Assembly (NCBI RefSeq): GCF_932274485.2
Contig: NC_065881.2
Span: 17,456,613-17,520,612 of the forward strand
Direction of reading: 5' to 3'
DNA length: 64,000 nt
From: Patella vulgata
Lineage: Eukaryota; Mollusca; Gastropoda; Patellidae
Shown: positions 1 through 11,985 of the stretch, in pieces
Layout: each line of letters opens with the position of its first letter
Numbering within the stretch: the first letter of the stretch is position 1
Translations under genes and position numbers: made by a program
The notes under the pieces: generated by a model
Seen by the model: the letters and a program-made list of their open reading frames with translations, nothing else
Database searches by the model: none
What the model was told of the DNA's origin: nothing

Positions 1-470
1 TTAGGTAGTTGTAGCTAAACATACATTATGCGAGAGCTAAATCTGCCTATTACAGGTCTTTCTTTAGGCCTGAAATGTTCTCTAAATTATTAATTAGACA
101 TTAATTAACTTATCCAGGCCTGAAATGTTCTCTAAATTATTAATTAGACACTAATTAACTTATCCAGGCGATAATCAACTCTCGATGGCATCGGATTTCT
201 CAGATATTAAATAGATTAGAACAGTTCAGCCATATTTTGATTTAAGCTAAAAATGGAGGTGCGAGACTTAGCTTCAAACAACCAGTATGGTGGTTGAAAT
301 TATTGCACACGTCTTGTCAAACCTTGAAAGGCTAATATCTTCGCTCACAATAGAGTAATTTGAATGAAATTTCCAATTATTCATTTTACATTATCTATTT
401 TCGAACTATTATAGCAAGAATGGCTAGCTCTTTATCTAAATCTTACATAATGTATCTTAAGTAATTTTTA
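1..470 (+). repeat. Dispersed ~450-bp segment, copy 1
   Basis: This stretch closely matches 28205-28600 and, more loosely, 44735-45425 and 26750-27030. Shared landmarks are a start near ACATACATTATG, a CTTTCTTTAGGCCTGAAATG block, and an end at CATAATGTATCTT. The block around GGCCTGAAATG is itself doubled here (about 67-170). No coding frame is conserved among copies. In the other three places the segment lies beside P1-type genes or their relics, so it may be flanking DNA carried along when those genes were duplicated, rather than an independent transposon. Confidence 0.7.
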
Positions 471-2235
471 TTACACGAAATCGCTGGATTGGAAATCACA
501 TTTGAGCCATTTGATGAGCATTGTAACACAAAAACGATACGAACAATGAAATAATTATGTAATTTGGCAAAACATATCGATAACAAAAGACGCTTCCTAC
601 CCGATGCAATGAAATTCCAATTCTTTCGTGTTACATAATGTGTCGTCGTGTGTATTTCTGTCTGTTTAATAATATACTGGTGATGCTTCTTAAATGAGCT
701 AAATCGCTAATATTTTGGATCTAGAAATTGACACGAATGGGTAGCAACGTATATAATAATGTAATGTGAATGTATATAAACTGATTTACATTCAACCGTT
801 TCTGTTTTACTGCAATTTCTAATCAGTTATGTTCGGCGAAATACGCCAGAAGTATCAATCGAATGGCAATATCTAGCGTCTGGTTATTCCACTCTATACC
901 GATAGTACTTATTGCGCATGCTCTCCAGATAAGAATATGTCGTCACCGATTGACATGACTTGTGGAATATATCTAGCCTCTTTCTACGAATCCCTTGTTA
1001 AAAATGGCGCTGAAATGCACCATGGTACACGATTCGTGTACCAACGGTAAAATGGGGTTTTTTTGTCTTAATTATTGGATATCTGAAGCCCATCTTTTCC
1101 TCGTAAGATCACAACATCAATGTTGATTTAAATTGACTAATAATTCGTGTTTTCAATGTCGATGATTTTGGATGATATTGACTTAGAGACTTAGCTACTT
1201 TAATTCCAGCCTAATATACGTTAGAATTTCTGCTCTGCAAGCTATTGGTAGCTTCTCCCCTTTTTGGTATTTTGAAGTGTGGGATATACCATCAACCTGT
1301 ATATCAACACTGTTGACTCGATTGCCTAACAACATAGCAAAGTAGTGTGCATTTCGACTGGTTGACAAGAAGGCAGGCCACGGGGCCATTATTAACATTC
1401 ATCTTACATTCGATTGTCTAACTAGCTAAAATTAGTGAATATTGCGACTGGTTGACGGAATCTAGAGTAGTGAACTTTGACCCCAATTATTTAATTATCA
1501 CCTTGGTATTATTATATCGATTGAAAGAGTCGGTTTCAAGTGAGTTATTTCCCTTTTAACTCGAAATCGGATTCGGACCACATGGTCGTAACAGATATTG
1601 CTTGTTATTAAATATTATCCAGGTTAGAGGGGCCTATGGAATGATAGGGCAACGTTTATTACATAAAGATGTGGCAACTTATTCCCTGAAAATCATCACT
1701 ACAGTCAATAGTCGACCAGGCATATGGTCTACTGAGTAATCAGTCATTAGTGCAGCAAACCCGCAACTATACATTCCCAAATTATCAGGGAGGGTGGAGG
1801 AAAATATAGAAATTGAGCCTTGTTCAGGTAGAACAGAAACGAATTCGCAGCTGAAAGTTTAAAGATGTGTAGGCCTAATTGCTTGAATGCACTGGACTCC
1901 AATGCTAAACAAAAATTGTAAACTGTGAAATTGTTACCCCAAATTAATATGAAGCCCATGCCTCGTTCACATAATCGTCAATGACCTGTACATGGATTTC
2001 AGAAGCTTAATTTAAGCAGCAGCTCATTTTACGTCTACCCCCAGCTTGTCCACGGCAAAATTACAGATTCAGTAAAAACACTGATAGTAAAATATTTTAT
2101 TTGTAAACGATTTTTAACTACATCTATAAGTATATAACTGCCTAAGAAAAAATACATAAGTTGGCCCACATTAAACAATATTTTAAAATATGAGGGTATA
2201 GATAAAAAAAATCTCGACCCCACAACCAACCCCAT
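471..2235. other. Intergenic DNA, no gene seen
   Basis: AT-rich DNA with only short chance reading frames that show no domain or conserved start context. The part at about 718-1120 resembles 39588-40015 with many substitutions. Shared blocks include GTTATGTTCGGCGAAATACG and TCGTGTACCAA. Outside that paralogous block I see no repeat, RNA gene or promoter I can support. Confidence 0.6.
718..1120 (+). repeat. Segment paralogous to 39588-40015
   Basis: The order of blocks is the same in both places: TCTAGAAATTGACAC, TATAATAATGTAAT, GTTATGTTCGGCGAAATACG, GCTCTCCAGA, TGACATGACTT, and CCCATCTTTTC near the end. Identity looks like roughly 80 percent by eye. No open frame spans it in either copy. It could be old duplicated intergenic DNA or a low-copy repeat. 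Confidence 0.65.
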
Positions 2236-2880
2236 GTTTGTATGTCGAAAATTTCAAAATGATTCAGATCCCATTCAAATTACCATAAATAGGTATGTTC
2301 CATGTTTAGGGAAAAGGGAAAATTTAAAATTTGGAATTGTAGCATGACGGACAGGGAGCCACGGTGTCTAGGTGGTTAAGAAGCTGGCTCGCTACCCTGG
2401 AGGTCGGGTGTTCGATCCCTACATTGGCCGAGAAAGTTCATCTGGATTTCCCGACGTGGTTTCAGAACTGAGGGCCTGAGAAGGACAGCTGTCTAGTCCT
2501 TCGGATGAGACGAAAAACCGAGGTCCCGTGTATACATTGGAATGCACATAAAAGATCCCTTGGCAATTGAAATTCGATATAAGAGTAGGCGATAGTGCCG
2601 CAAAATTTCCCTCATAGCACACTGTATGGCGTATGCCCGTCTTCATTAGTCCAGTATAGGAGCAGAACAGTATGACGTTAAACCCCATTTCATTTCATTT
2701 CAGCATGACGGACCGGCAGGCATAATATATCTACCCCCCCCCCCCCCCATATGTTGGTATGTCGAAAATTTCGAAAGAATTTTGCTCCATTCAATTTCCC
2801 ATAACGGGTATGTTCCAAGTTCGGGGAAATGGAAAATTTAGAATTTTGTTCTGTAACATGAAATATGGGCAGATAAAAGT
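2236..2880 (+). repeat. ~115-bp direct duplication split by a SINE
   Basis: About 2236-2350 and 2755-2870 are diverged copies of one sequence, both containing GTATGTCGAAAATTTC, then GGTATGTTCCA, then GGAAAATTTA, and ending near ATGA. A SINE-A copy inserted at the end of the left copy. A poly-C run of more than ten bases lies at about 2737-2748. Confidence 0.6.
2353..2701 (+). repeat. SINE-A copy with target-site duplication
   Basis: tRNA-derived SINE. The head GGGAGCCACGGTG..GGTGGTTAAG has an A-box-like region, and GGTTCGATCC-type sequence (here TGTTCGATCCCT) gives the B box. A body with TCCTTCGGATGAGACGAAAA and AAAAGATCCCTTGGCA follows, then a CATTTCATTTC tail. The 12-bp sequence AGCATGACGGAC stands on both sides (2341-2352 and 2702-2713), a clear target-site duplication. 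It is the cleanest SINE-A copy in the window. Confidence 0.9.
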
Positions 2881-3652
2881 ATTTAATTATTGTTTAATAT
2901 GGGCTTATTAAAAAAAATACTAAATCATGCACAGTAATTAATTTGTCCAAAACATTAAAATATGATATTTTGCAGGCTGATTTAATTAAGTTATTTACAT
3001 ATCAAGACTTAATATATAAAAACAGAAAATGGGTAAAAGCATAAAAAAAAATCCTAAAAACAAGTTCTTGTATATCGAAATGTCACTTTAAAACACCATG
3101 TTAAAATTTACACATGAGAAGTGAGGATGGTCACTTGTCCCACTGTCATAATAAAAACAAATTAAAACAGGAGGTCGAGCTGATTGAATAAAAAGACTGT
3201 GGGGAAAAATGAATCTGCTTGCTTTATGTGGAAAAGCGAAGTTCTCGCAGTAAAAACCACATAGGTGAACCAGTAGATTATTTACATATTAAAAACAGTT
3301 CGTGCCATTATTTCCATATATTTAAAACTTCAAGTCCTTAAAAACAGTTCAACATTTTAAATCATATATAGTCTGCAGCCTATTAAAGTTTTCCTTGTTG
3401 AGGATGACTCTTCTCAGACAAAAGTTACCTGAAAAGGGAAAGAAGAGCCGACATCAATACAGAACAATTTAAACATTTATAATAAATACATGGCATAGAT
3501 TTATATGCACTGCCAATATTAATAAATGGTTGGAATATGTTATCCAAAGACAACTGACAATATAAAAATGTAAATATTTATATCAACCTTAGTAGAATTT
3601 TTTGACAATCTCTAGTGTCTGGTATTATCATATTTAGAGCCAGCTGTGCAAC
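2881..3652. other. Intergenic DNA, no gene seen
   Basis: AT-rich DNA with no conserved frame, RNA gene or recognised repeat by eye. Confidence 0.55.
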
Positions 3653-3660
3653 CCTAATTG

Positions 3661-3873
3661 GGGACTTGGGTGGCTGAATGGTTAACGCATGGTGGGTTTC
3701 ACTTGTACGTGACAAGGAGTAGGGTCGCCTGTCCAACCTCGTGGGTTTTCTCTGGGTCCTAAAGACCCCTACGTGCAAGCAAATAAATGAAAAAAAATTG
3801 AACGATATGTTATTCCTGATATGACCTAGTTCGTGTCGAGTGGATGTTTGAACCCCATCTCTCTCTCCAAACC
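3661..3873 (+). repeat. SINE-B copy, internally shortened
   Basis: tRNA-derived SINE of the second family. The head GGTGGCTGAATGGTTAACGC is followed by TTGTACGTGACAAGGAG, GGGTCGCCTGTCCAACCTC, a GGGTTTTCTCTGGGTCC core, AAAGACCCCTACG, GACCTAGTT and a tail GAACCCCATCTCTCTCTCC. The region between head and B box is deleted compared with the copy at 44777. Confidence 0.85.
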
Positions 3874-3989
3874 TAACTCCCATTTAGGAAGGAGGTGATA
3901 GAATTTTCCCAAATGCTCTGATCAACTGGAAGTGTTTACTCACTATTGGCTTTATATTGTAAAACCCATCATTTTACAAAATCATGCAT

Positions 3990-3992
<3 letters not shown>

Positions 3993-4027
<35 letters not shown>
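3993..4027. repeat. (AT)n microsatellite
   Basis: About 35 bases of alternating A and T. Confidence 0.9.
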
Positions 4028-4030
<3 letters not shown>

Positions 4031-4099
4031 GACAGTAGATGTATGTTCTATAAATTCATGCGAGAAATACCATTTTGGCAATAAAATGATTATAAAAAG

Positions 4100-4640
4100 C
4101 GGTTGCCATTCAAGATAAGCCCACATTTCGATAGACTGATAGAGTCAGGGGGAATAATCCATTACGTTACGGTCCGATATACTACAATATTAAACTGAAC
4201 CGAGATCTTTGGGATACAAACATATAGTTCCAACAAAATCGGATAAATATTTTTACATCTAGAGGGTTCATAACCCTGGTAAGATATATTCAAACGGCAT
4301 TAGGGTGTAACGGTGATATATTTAAACAGTTTTTATAGGGAGTGGAGGGTTACGATCCGCTATGTGCCAAGATCGAAAGGAACCAAGATTTTTGGATTAT
4401 AAAAATATATTTTAAGTTTCATCAAAATCGAACACAATTTTCACACATAGAGAACCCGCAAGCTAAAAACGTTATTTTTCATACAATCAGAGGCCATAAT
4501 CCATGAAGTTACGATCCAATCCATGTCAATATCAAGAGGAACCGACAACTTTGGCATATCAATCTATATTTCAAGTTTTGTCAAAATCGGATGACATTTG
4601 TGACCTGTAGAGTGTCTACAAACGTGAACGGACGTTAGGA
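4100..4640 (+). repeat. Left inverted arm of the satellite field
   Basis: Three to four diverged subrepeats of about 150 bp. Each contains a version of CATGAAGTTACGATCC, a motif near GAACCGAGATCTTTGG, AAGTTTCATCAAAATCG and TAGAGGGTCCACAA. The reverse complement of the same subrepeat is at 19542-19935, so the two stretches form inverted arms around 15 kb of spacer and satellite DNA. Fragments of the same family recur at about 5990-6140, 12045-12160, 23650-23745 and 38090-38445, so it is a dispersed repeat family. It has no coding capacity. Confidence 0.7.
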
Positions 4641-4984
4641 CGACAATATACATCCACATGAAAATGGGGGCGTATAACATAAATTGATGGCCGTTGGCGA
4701 TATACAGAGATATAACAATAGTTAAATCCAAATTACACAAAAACTCCATCAATACTTGAATCAAAATGTTACAGAAAAGGAACACCTGCTAACAGGTCTT
4801 TGACACACATTTACATAGACAAGTGATTTGATGGACTTTTCGTAAGGATATCGGTTTAAACTACAAGATGAAACAACCCCAAATGTTCTATTCTAGGGAA
4901 ATGAATAAGACTGTCTATATAGTATCGCCTAATGTATGAACTTTACTGGATCTTTTTCCGTTCTGCATCAGAAGCCCAAGATGT

Positions 4985-5021
<37 letters not shown>

Positions 5022-5520
5022 TGTGTTTAACATCCACTCGACACATCTAGGTCATTTCGGGACTAACATATGGTTCAATTTTATTTCCATAATTCGATTG
5101 CGCGTAGGGGTCTTTAGTAGTGTGAGGAAATCGGAGGACCCGGAGAAAACCCACGAGGTTGGACAGGCGATCCTCCTCCTTGAAACGTACAACCGTGGAA
5201 TCGAAACCCCACCAGTTGACTCAATGACAGACTATGATACAGCGCGCAAGTGCTAACCATTCAGCCATCCAACCATCCTATATCATAGATGTAAATCAGC
5301 CACAATCCTATTAGATTAACAATGTCATATACCTTGAGTTCAGTTCTGTGTAAATATTGATTACAGTTCCCAAAGAACAGAAGTTCCAAATAGGTATGGA
5401 TGTGCTTGTGTACTTGTTCTAAGAAGTAATGGTAAATCTGCAGCCTACAGCCATTACAACCAATTCTAATCTCCTGATAACATAGAAACTGTCTGCTACA
5501 AACCACCAGAATACATTGAG
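4641..5520 (+). repeat. Spacer S1 of the satellite field
   Basis: First of three copies of a spacer also seen at 5961-7612 and 11986-13592. Shared blocks are ACATCCACATGAAAAT, CTAACAGGTCTTTGACA, GGATATCGGTTTAAAC and CATAGATGTAAATCAGCCAC. This copy is shorter at its right end and carries a SINE-B (4985-5277) that the other two lack, so the SINE came after the copies split. No gene is seen. Confidence 0.7.
4985..5277 (-). repeat. SINE-B copy with GA-rich tail
   Basis: Read on the minus strand: GGATGGCTGAATGGTTAGC head, TTGAGTCAACTGG, TTCGATTCC B box, GGGTTTTCTCCGGGTCC core, GACCCCTACGCGCAA, CATTTCGGGAC-type motif in reverse, and a long (CT)n tail that appears as (GA)n at 4983-5019 on the plus strand. 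The frame readable through it on the plus strand is SINE sequence, not a gene. Confidence 0.88.
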
Positions 5521-5960
5521 AACCACTCAGTCTTCAGTCTGCAACTACCCTCAAGAAAATGAATCAGAAAAACTGTACTCTCATTTTATTCTAAATCGTC
5601 CAAACAGATCACCATACTGCCTTGTCTGCATCCTCTTCCATCTGTGTCCACCATAATGCCTTCCCTGAATCCTCTGCCATCTGTATCCACCATTTTGCAT
5701 CCACCAACCAGGTTCTTGAAAAACAAACTCATCAGAATTAAGGGACGCTCAGTCTGCAGCTTGCCTGCATCCTCTTCCATCTGTGTCCACCATTCTGTAT
5801 CCACCATGCTGCCTTGCCTGCATCCTCTGCCATCTGTATCCACCATTCTGCATCCACCAACCTGGTTCTTGAAAAACAAACTTAGGTGGCGGAAAGCAAT
5901 TAGTACATGTGCAATGACAAACAAAAATGAAATGAAAATCAAATTAACTTAATCCCTACT
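5521..5960 (+). repeat. Satellite block T1 (about 1.3 units)
   Basis: A short block of the 339-bp satellite that dominates 7.6-19.5 kb. It shows CTTGCCTGCATCCTCT, CATCTGTATCCACCATT, CACCAACCTGGTTCTTG and GCAATTAGTACATGTG in the usual order, with the internal Cys/Pro-looking subrepeat doubled. It joins spacer S1 to spacer S2. Confidence 0.8.
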
Positions 5961-7612
5961 GAACTGGACTGTTCAGCTGGTCTTGTACCCATAATTGAGA
6001 GCCGCTCAATCATACAATTCAGGGGCCATGATCCACGAAGTTACGACTCAATACATGTCAATATTAGGGATAACAAGTTTCGTCAAAAATCGGATGAAAG
6101 TTGTGACCTGTAGACTGTCCACAAAGAAATGTGAACCGACGTTCAATATACATCCACATGAAAATGTAGGCGTATAAAGAAAATAAATTGATGACCGTTG
6201 GCGATAAACAGAGACATAACAATGGTTAAATCCAAATTACACAAGAACTCCATCAATATTTTAATCAACATGTTACAGTAAAGGAACACCTGCTAACAGG
6301 TCTTTGACAACACACATTTACATAGAGAAGTGATTTGATGGACTTTTAATAAGGATATCGGTTTAAACTACAAGATGAAACAACCCCAAATGTTACATTC
6401 TAGAAAAATGAATAAGACTGCCTGTATAGTATCGTCGAATGTGTAAGCTGTACTGGATCTTTTTCTGTTCTGTATCAGAAGCCCATTGCCTAATATGGAC
6501 TGCCAACTACCAGTTATCAGAAATAACTGGGTGGCCAACCACAAGTCATCAGTGATAATTGGCTACGTTGAGGACCAATAAATGGGGTGTGCACACCAGA
6601 AAACCCAATAGAAGCGAGGTAGAAGTCGCCAGTATATCGCATAGATGTAAATCAGCCACAATCCTGTTAGATTAACAATGTCATTCATATACTTTGAATT
6701 CAGGTATGTGTAAATATTGATTACAGTTCCCAAAGAAGAGAAGTTCCAAATAGAAGTAATGGCAAGTCTGCAGTCTACAACCAATACAATTATTTCTAAT
6801 CTCCAGATAATAACATAAAACCTGTCTCGTTAAAAAGCCACCAGAAGTGTTTGTGTACTTGTTCTAAGAAGCAAAGGTAAGTCTGCAGCCTCCAACCATT
6901 ACATTAACCAGAATACAAGAAATCTGAATCCATTTTGGTGTTATGTTTCTGGATTAGACAAGAAACTGTTTATGTTTCAAGACTAGCTATCTCATCATGT
7001 CGAACTTGTGAAACCTACAAGAATTCTTTTCTCCAAACAATAACACAAAGAACCTGTCTCGACCTACAAGAATTCTAATCTCTAGAATATAACAGAACTC
7101 AGAACTGCTGAAACATGTTCCGCTAGTAGCAAAAAGAAAACAATGTTATATATTATGTGGACTAGGAAAAATAATGTCGGTGTTGTGTTTTCTCCTGATA
7201 GAGATAAACATCTTCAGTCTCTTTATATTGGTTGATGAAGTTATGAAATGTTAATCTATCTAGCCTAGACATAACAAGTAGACTCGATCCCACGAGTAGC
7301 TTTACACCAAATTCCAACTAAAAGTCAATGTTACCAAGGACCCCTATTTTAAAATGCGTTTTAACTTGTCAATGAAATGTCCTTTACTGTACATATTAGA
7401 CGGACCAATGAAAAATTTAGAGTTTCCAGGAAATAAAGGATGGGAGATCTTGGGGAAATAAACCTATATTTCAAGTTTCGCCAAAATCGTATAACAATTT
7501 TGACCTGTAGAGTGTACACAAACAAATGTGAACGGACACGTGGAAGTATAAAAAGCCTTCAATGAAATTAAAGCGAAAATTAAGTTAATCCCAACTGAAC
7601 TAAATGGAACTG
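5961..7612 (+). repeat. Spacer S2 of the satellite field
   Basis: Nearly the same as 11986-13592 over its whole length, with small indels, and starts with a partial arm subrepeat (ACGAAGTTACGACTC). No conserved reading frame survives comparison of the two copies, so I see no gene. High similarity of S2 and S3 implies that spacer plus satellite were duplicated as one block. Confidence 0.75.
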
Positions 7613-10600
7613 AACTGAACTGTTCAGCTGTTCTTATCCCCATAATTGAGAGCCGCTCAGTCTGCAGCTTGCCACTACTCTCAAGAAAAGCAATCAGAAA
7701 AACTGTACTCTCCTTTTATTCCATATCGTCCAAACAGATCACCATACTGCCTTGCCTGCATCCTCTTCCATCTGTGTCCACCATTCTGTATCCACCAAAT
7801 TGCCTTGCCTGCATCCTCTGCCATCTGTATCCACCATTCTGCATCCACCAACCTGGTTCTGGAAAAACAAACTTAGGTGGCCGAAAGCAATTAGTACATG
7901 TGCAATGACAAACAAAAATGAAATGAAAACTAAATTAACTTAATCCCTACTGAACTGGACTGTTCAGCTGGTATTATCAGAATTAAGAGACGCTCAGTCT
8001 GCAGCCTGCCACTACCCCCAAGAAAATCAGTCAGAAAAAAACTGTACTCTCCTTTCATTCCAAATCGTCCAAACAGATCACCACACTGCCTTGCCTGCAT
8101 CCCCTTCCATCTGTGTCCACCATTCTGTATCCACCATACTGCCTTGCCTGCATCCTCTGCCATCTGTATTGACCATTCTGCATCCACCAACCTGGTTCTT
8201 GAAAAACAAACTTAGGTGGCCGAAAGCAATTAGTACATGTGCAATGACAAACAAAAATGAAATGAAACCCAAATTAACTTAATCCCTACTGAAACGGACT
8301 GTTCAGCTAGTATTATCAGAATTAAGCGACGCTCAGTCTGCAGCCTGCCACTACCCCCAAGAAAATCAGTCAGAAAAAAACTGTACTCTCCTTTTATTCC
8401 AAATCGTCTAAACAGATCACCATACGGCCTTGCCTGCATCCTCTTCCGTCTGTATCCACCATTCTGTATCCACCATACTGCCTAGCCTGCATCCTCTGCC
8501 ATCTGTATTGACCATTCTGCATCCACCAACCTGGTTCTTGAAAAACAAACTTAGGTGGCCGAAAGCAATTAGTACATGTGCAATGACAAACAAAAATGAA
8601 ATGAAACCCAAATTAACTTAATCCCTACTGAAACGGACTGTTCAGCTAGTATTATCAGAATTAAGCGACGCTCAGTCTGCAGCCTGCCACTACCCCCAAG
8701 AAAATCAGTCAGAAAAAAACTGTACTCTCCTTTTATTCCAAATCGTCTAAACAGATCACCATACGGCCTTGCCTGCATCCTCTTCCGTCTGTATCCACCA
8801 TTCTGTATCCACCATACTGCCTAGCCTGCATCCTCTGCCATCTGTATTGACCATTCTGCATCCACCAACCTGGTTCTGGAAAAACAAACTTAGGTGGCCG
8901 AAAGCAATTAGTACATGTGCAATGACAAACAAAAATGAAATGAAAACCAAATTAACTTAATCCCTACTGAACTGGAATATTCAGCTGATAATATCAAAAT
9001 TAAGCGACGCTCAGCCTGCAGCCTGCCACTACCCCCAAGAAAATCAGTCAGAAAAAAACTGTACTCTCCTTTTATTCCAAATCGTCTAAACAGATCACCA
9101 TACGGCCTTGCCTGCATCCTCTTCCGTCTGTATCCACCATTCTGTATCCACCATACTGCCTTGCCTGCATCCTCTGCCATCTGTATTGACCATTCTGCAT
9201 CCACCAACCTGGTTCTGGAAAAACAAACTTAGGTGGCCGAAAGCAATTAGTACATGTGCATTGACAAACAAAAATTAAATGAAAACCAAATTAACTTAAT
9301 CCCTACTGAACTGGACTGTTCAGCTGATATTATCAGAATTAAGCGACGCTCAGCCTGCAGCCTGCCACTACCCCCAAGAAAATCAGTCAGAATAAAGCTG
9401 TACTCTCCTTCTATTCCAAATCGTCCAAACAGAACACCACACTGCCTTGCCTGCATCCTCTTCCATCTGTATCCACCAAATTGCCTTACCTGCATCCTCT
9501 GCCATCTGTATCCACCATTTTGCATCCACCAACCTGGTTCTTGAAAAACAAACTTAGGTGGCCGAAAGCAATTAGTACATGTGCAATGACAAACAAAAAT
9601 GACATGAAAACCAAATTAACTTAATCCCTACTGAACTGGACTGTTCAGCTGGTATTATCAGAATTAAGAGACGCTCAGTCTGCAGCCTGCCACTACCCCC
9701 AAGAAAATCATTCAGAAAAGAAACTGTACTCTCCTTTTATTCCAAATCGTCCAAACAGATCACCACACTGCCTTGCCTGCATCCTCTTCCATCTGTATCC
9801 ACCATACTGCCTTGCCTGCATCCCCTGCCATCTGTATCCACCATTCTGCATCCACCAACCGGGTTCTTGAAAAACAAACTTAGGTGGCCGAAAGCAATTA
9901 GTACATGTGCAATGACAAACAAAAATGACATGAAAACCAAATTAACTTAATCCCTACTGAACTGGACTGTTCAGCTGGTATTATCAGAATTAAGAGACGC
10001 TCAGTCTGCAGCCTGCCACTGACCCTAAGAAAATCAGACAGAAAAAAACTGTACTCTCCTTTTCTTCCAAATCCGCCAAACAGATAACCATACGGCCTTG
10101 TCTGCATCCGCTTCCATCTGTGTCCACAATTCTGTATCCACCATTATGTGTCCGCCATACTGACTTGCCTGCATGCTCTGCCATCTGTATCCACCATTCT
10201 CCATCCACCAACCTGGTTCTGAAAACAAACTCAGGTGGCCGAAAGAAATTAGTACATGTGCAATTTCAAACAAAAATGAAATGAAAACCAAATTAACTTA
10301 ATCCCTACTGAACTGGACTGTTCAGCTGGTATTATCAGAATTAAGAGACGCTCAGTCTGCAGCCTGCCACTACCCCAAAGAAAATCAGTCAGAAAAAAAT
10401 TGTACTCTCCTTTTATTCCAAATCATCCAAACAGATCACCATACTGCCTTGCCTGCATCCTCTTCCATCTGTATCCACCATTCTGTATCCACCATACTGC
10501 CTTGCCTGCATCCTCTGCCATCAGTATCCACCACTCTGCATCCACCAACCTGGTTCTTGAAAAAAAACTTAGGTGGCCGAACGAAAATAGTACATGTGCA

Positions 10601-11985
10601 ATGACAAACGAAAATGACATGAAAACCAAATTAACTTAATTCCTACTGAACTGGACTGTTCAGCTGGTATTATAAGAATTAAGAGACGCTCAGTCTGCAG
10701 CCTGCCACTACCCCCAAGAAAATCAATCAAAAAACTGTACTCTCCTTTTATTCCAAATCGTCAAAACAGATCACCATACTGCCTTGTCTGCATCCTCTTC
10801 CATCTGTGTCCACCATTCTGTATCCACCATTCTGTATCCACCCTACTGCCTTGCCTGCATCCTCTGCCATCTGTATTGACCATTCTGCATCGACCAACCT
10901 GGTTCTGGAAAAACAAACTTAGGTGGCCGAAAGCAATTAGTACATGTGCAATGACAAACAAAAATGAAATGAAAACCAAATTAACTTAATCCCTACTGAA
11001 CTGGACTGTTCAGCTGATATTATCAGAATTAAGCGACGCTCAGCCTGCAGCCTGTCACTACCCCTAAGAAAATCAGTCAGAAAAAAAACTGTACTCTCCT
11101 TTTATTCAAAATCGTCTAAACAGATCACCATACGGCCTTGCCTGCATCCTCTTCCGTCTGTATCCACCATTCTGTATCCACCATACTGCCTTCCCTGCAT
11201 CCTCTGCCATCTGTATTGACCATTCTGCATCCACCAACCTGGTTCTGGAAAAACAAACTTAGGTGGCCGAAAGCAATTAGTACATGTGCAATGACAAACA
11301 AAAATGAAATGAAAACCAAATTAACTTAATCCCTACTGAACTGGACTGTTCAGCTGATATTATCAGAATTAAGCGACGCTCAGCCTGCAGCCTCCCACTA
11401 CCCCCAAGAAAATCAGTCAGAATAAAGCTGTACTCTCCTTCTATTCCAAATCGTCCAAACAGATCACCACACTGCCTTGCCTGCATCCTCTTCCATCTGT
11501 ATCCACCATACTGCCTTGCCTGCATCCCCTGCCATCTGTTTCCACCATTCTGCATCCACCAACCTGGTTCTGGAAAAACAAACTCAGGTGGCCGAAAGAA
11601 ATTAGTACATGTGCAATTTCAAACAAAAATGAAATGAAAACCAAATTAACTTAATCCCTACTGAACTGGACTGTTCAGCTGGTATTATCAGAATTAAGAG
11701 ACGCTCAGTCTGCAGCCTGCCACTGACCCTAAGAAAATCAGACAGAAAAAAACTGTACTCTCCTTTTATTCTAAATCTCCAAACATATCACCATACTGTC
11801 TTGCCTGCATCCTCTTCCATCTGTGTCCATCATTCTGTGTCCACCATTCTGTATCCACCATACTGCCTTGCCTGCATCCACCAACCTGGTTCTAGAAAAA
11901 CAAACTTAGGTGGACGAAAGCAATTAGTACATGTGCAATGACAAACAAAAATGAAATGAAAACCAAATTAACTTAATCCCTACTG
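7613..11985 (+). repeat. Satellite block T2 (~13 units of ~339 bp)
   Basis: Unit starts, taken at GAACTGGACTGTTCAGC, fall near 7613, 7950, 8287, 8627, 8966, 9305, 9641, 9957, 10307, 10647, 10997, 11336 and 11666, giving periods of about 315-350 with 339 the most usual. Each unit contains two or three ~54-bp subrepeats around TTGCCTGCATCCTCT and CTGTATCCACCATTCTG, then CACCAACCTGGTTCT, TTAGGTGGCCGAAAGC, GTACATGTGCAATGAC and a GAAATGAAAACC block. The unit start is a short imperfect palindrome (GAAC, spacer, GTTC). Because 339 is a multiple of three, short open frames recur in every unit, but none runs through the array. Confidence 0.95.
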
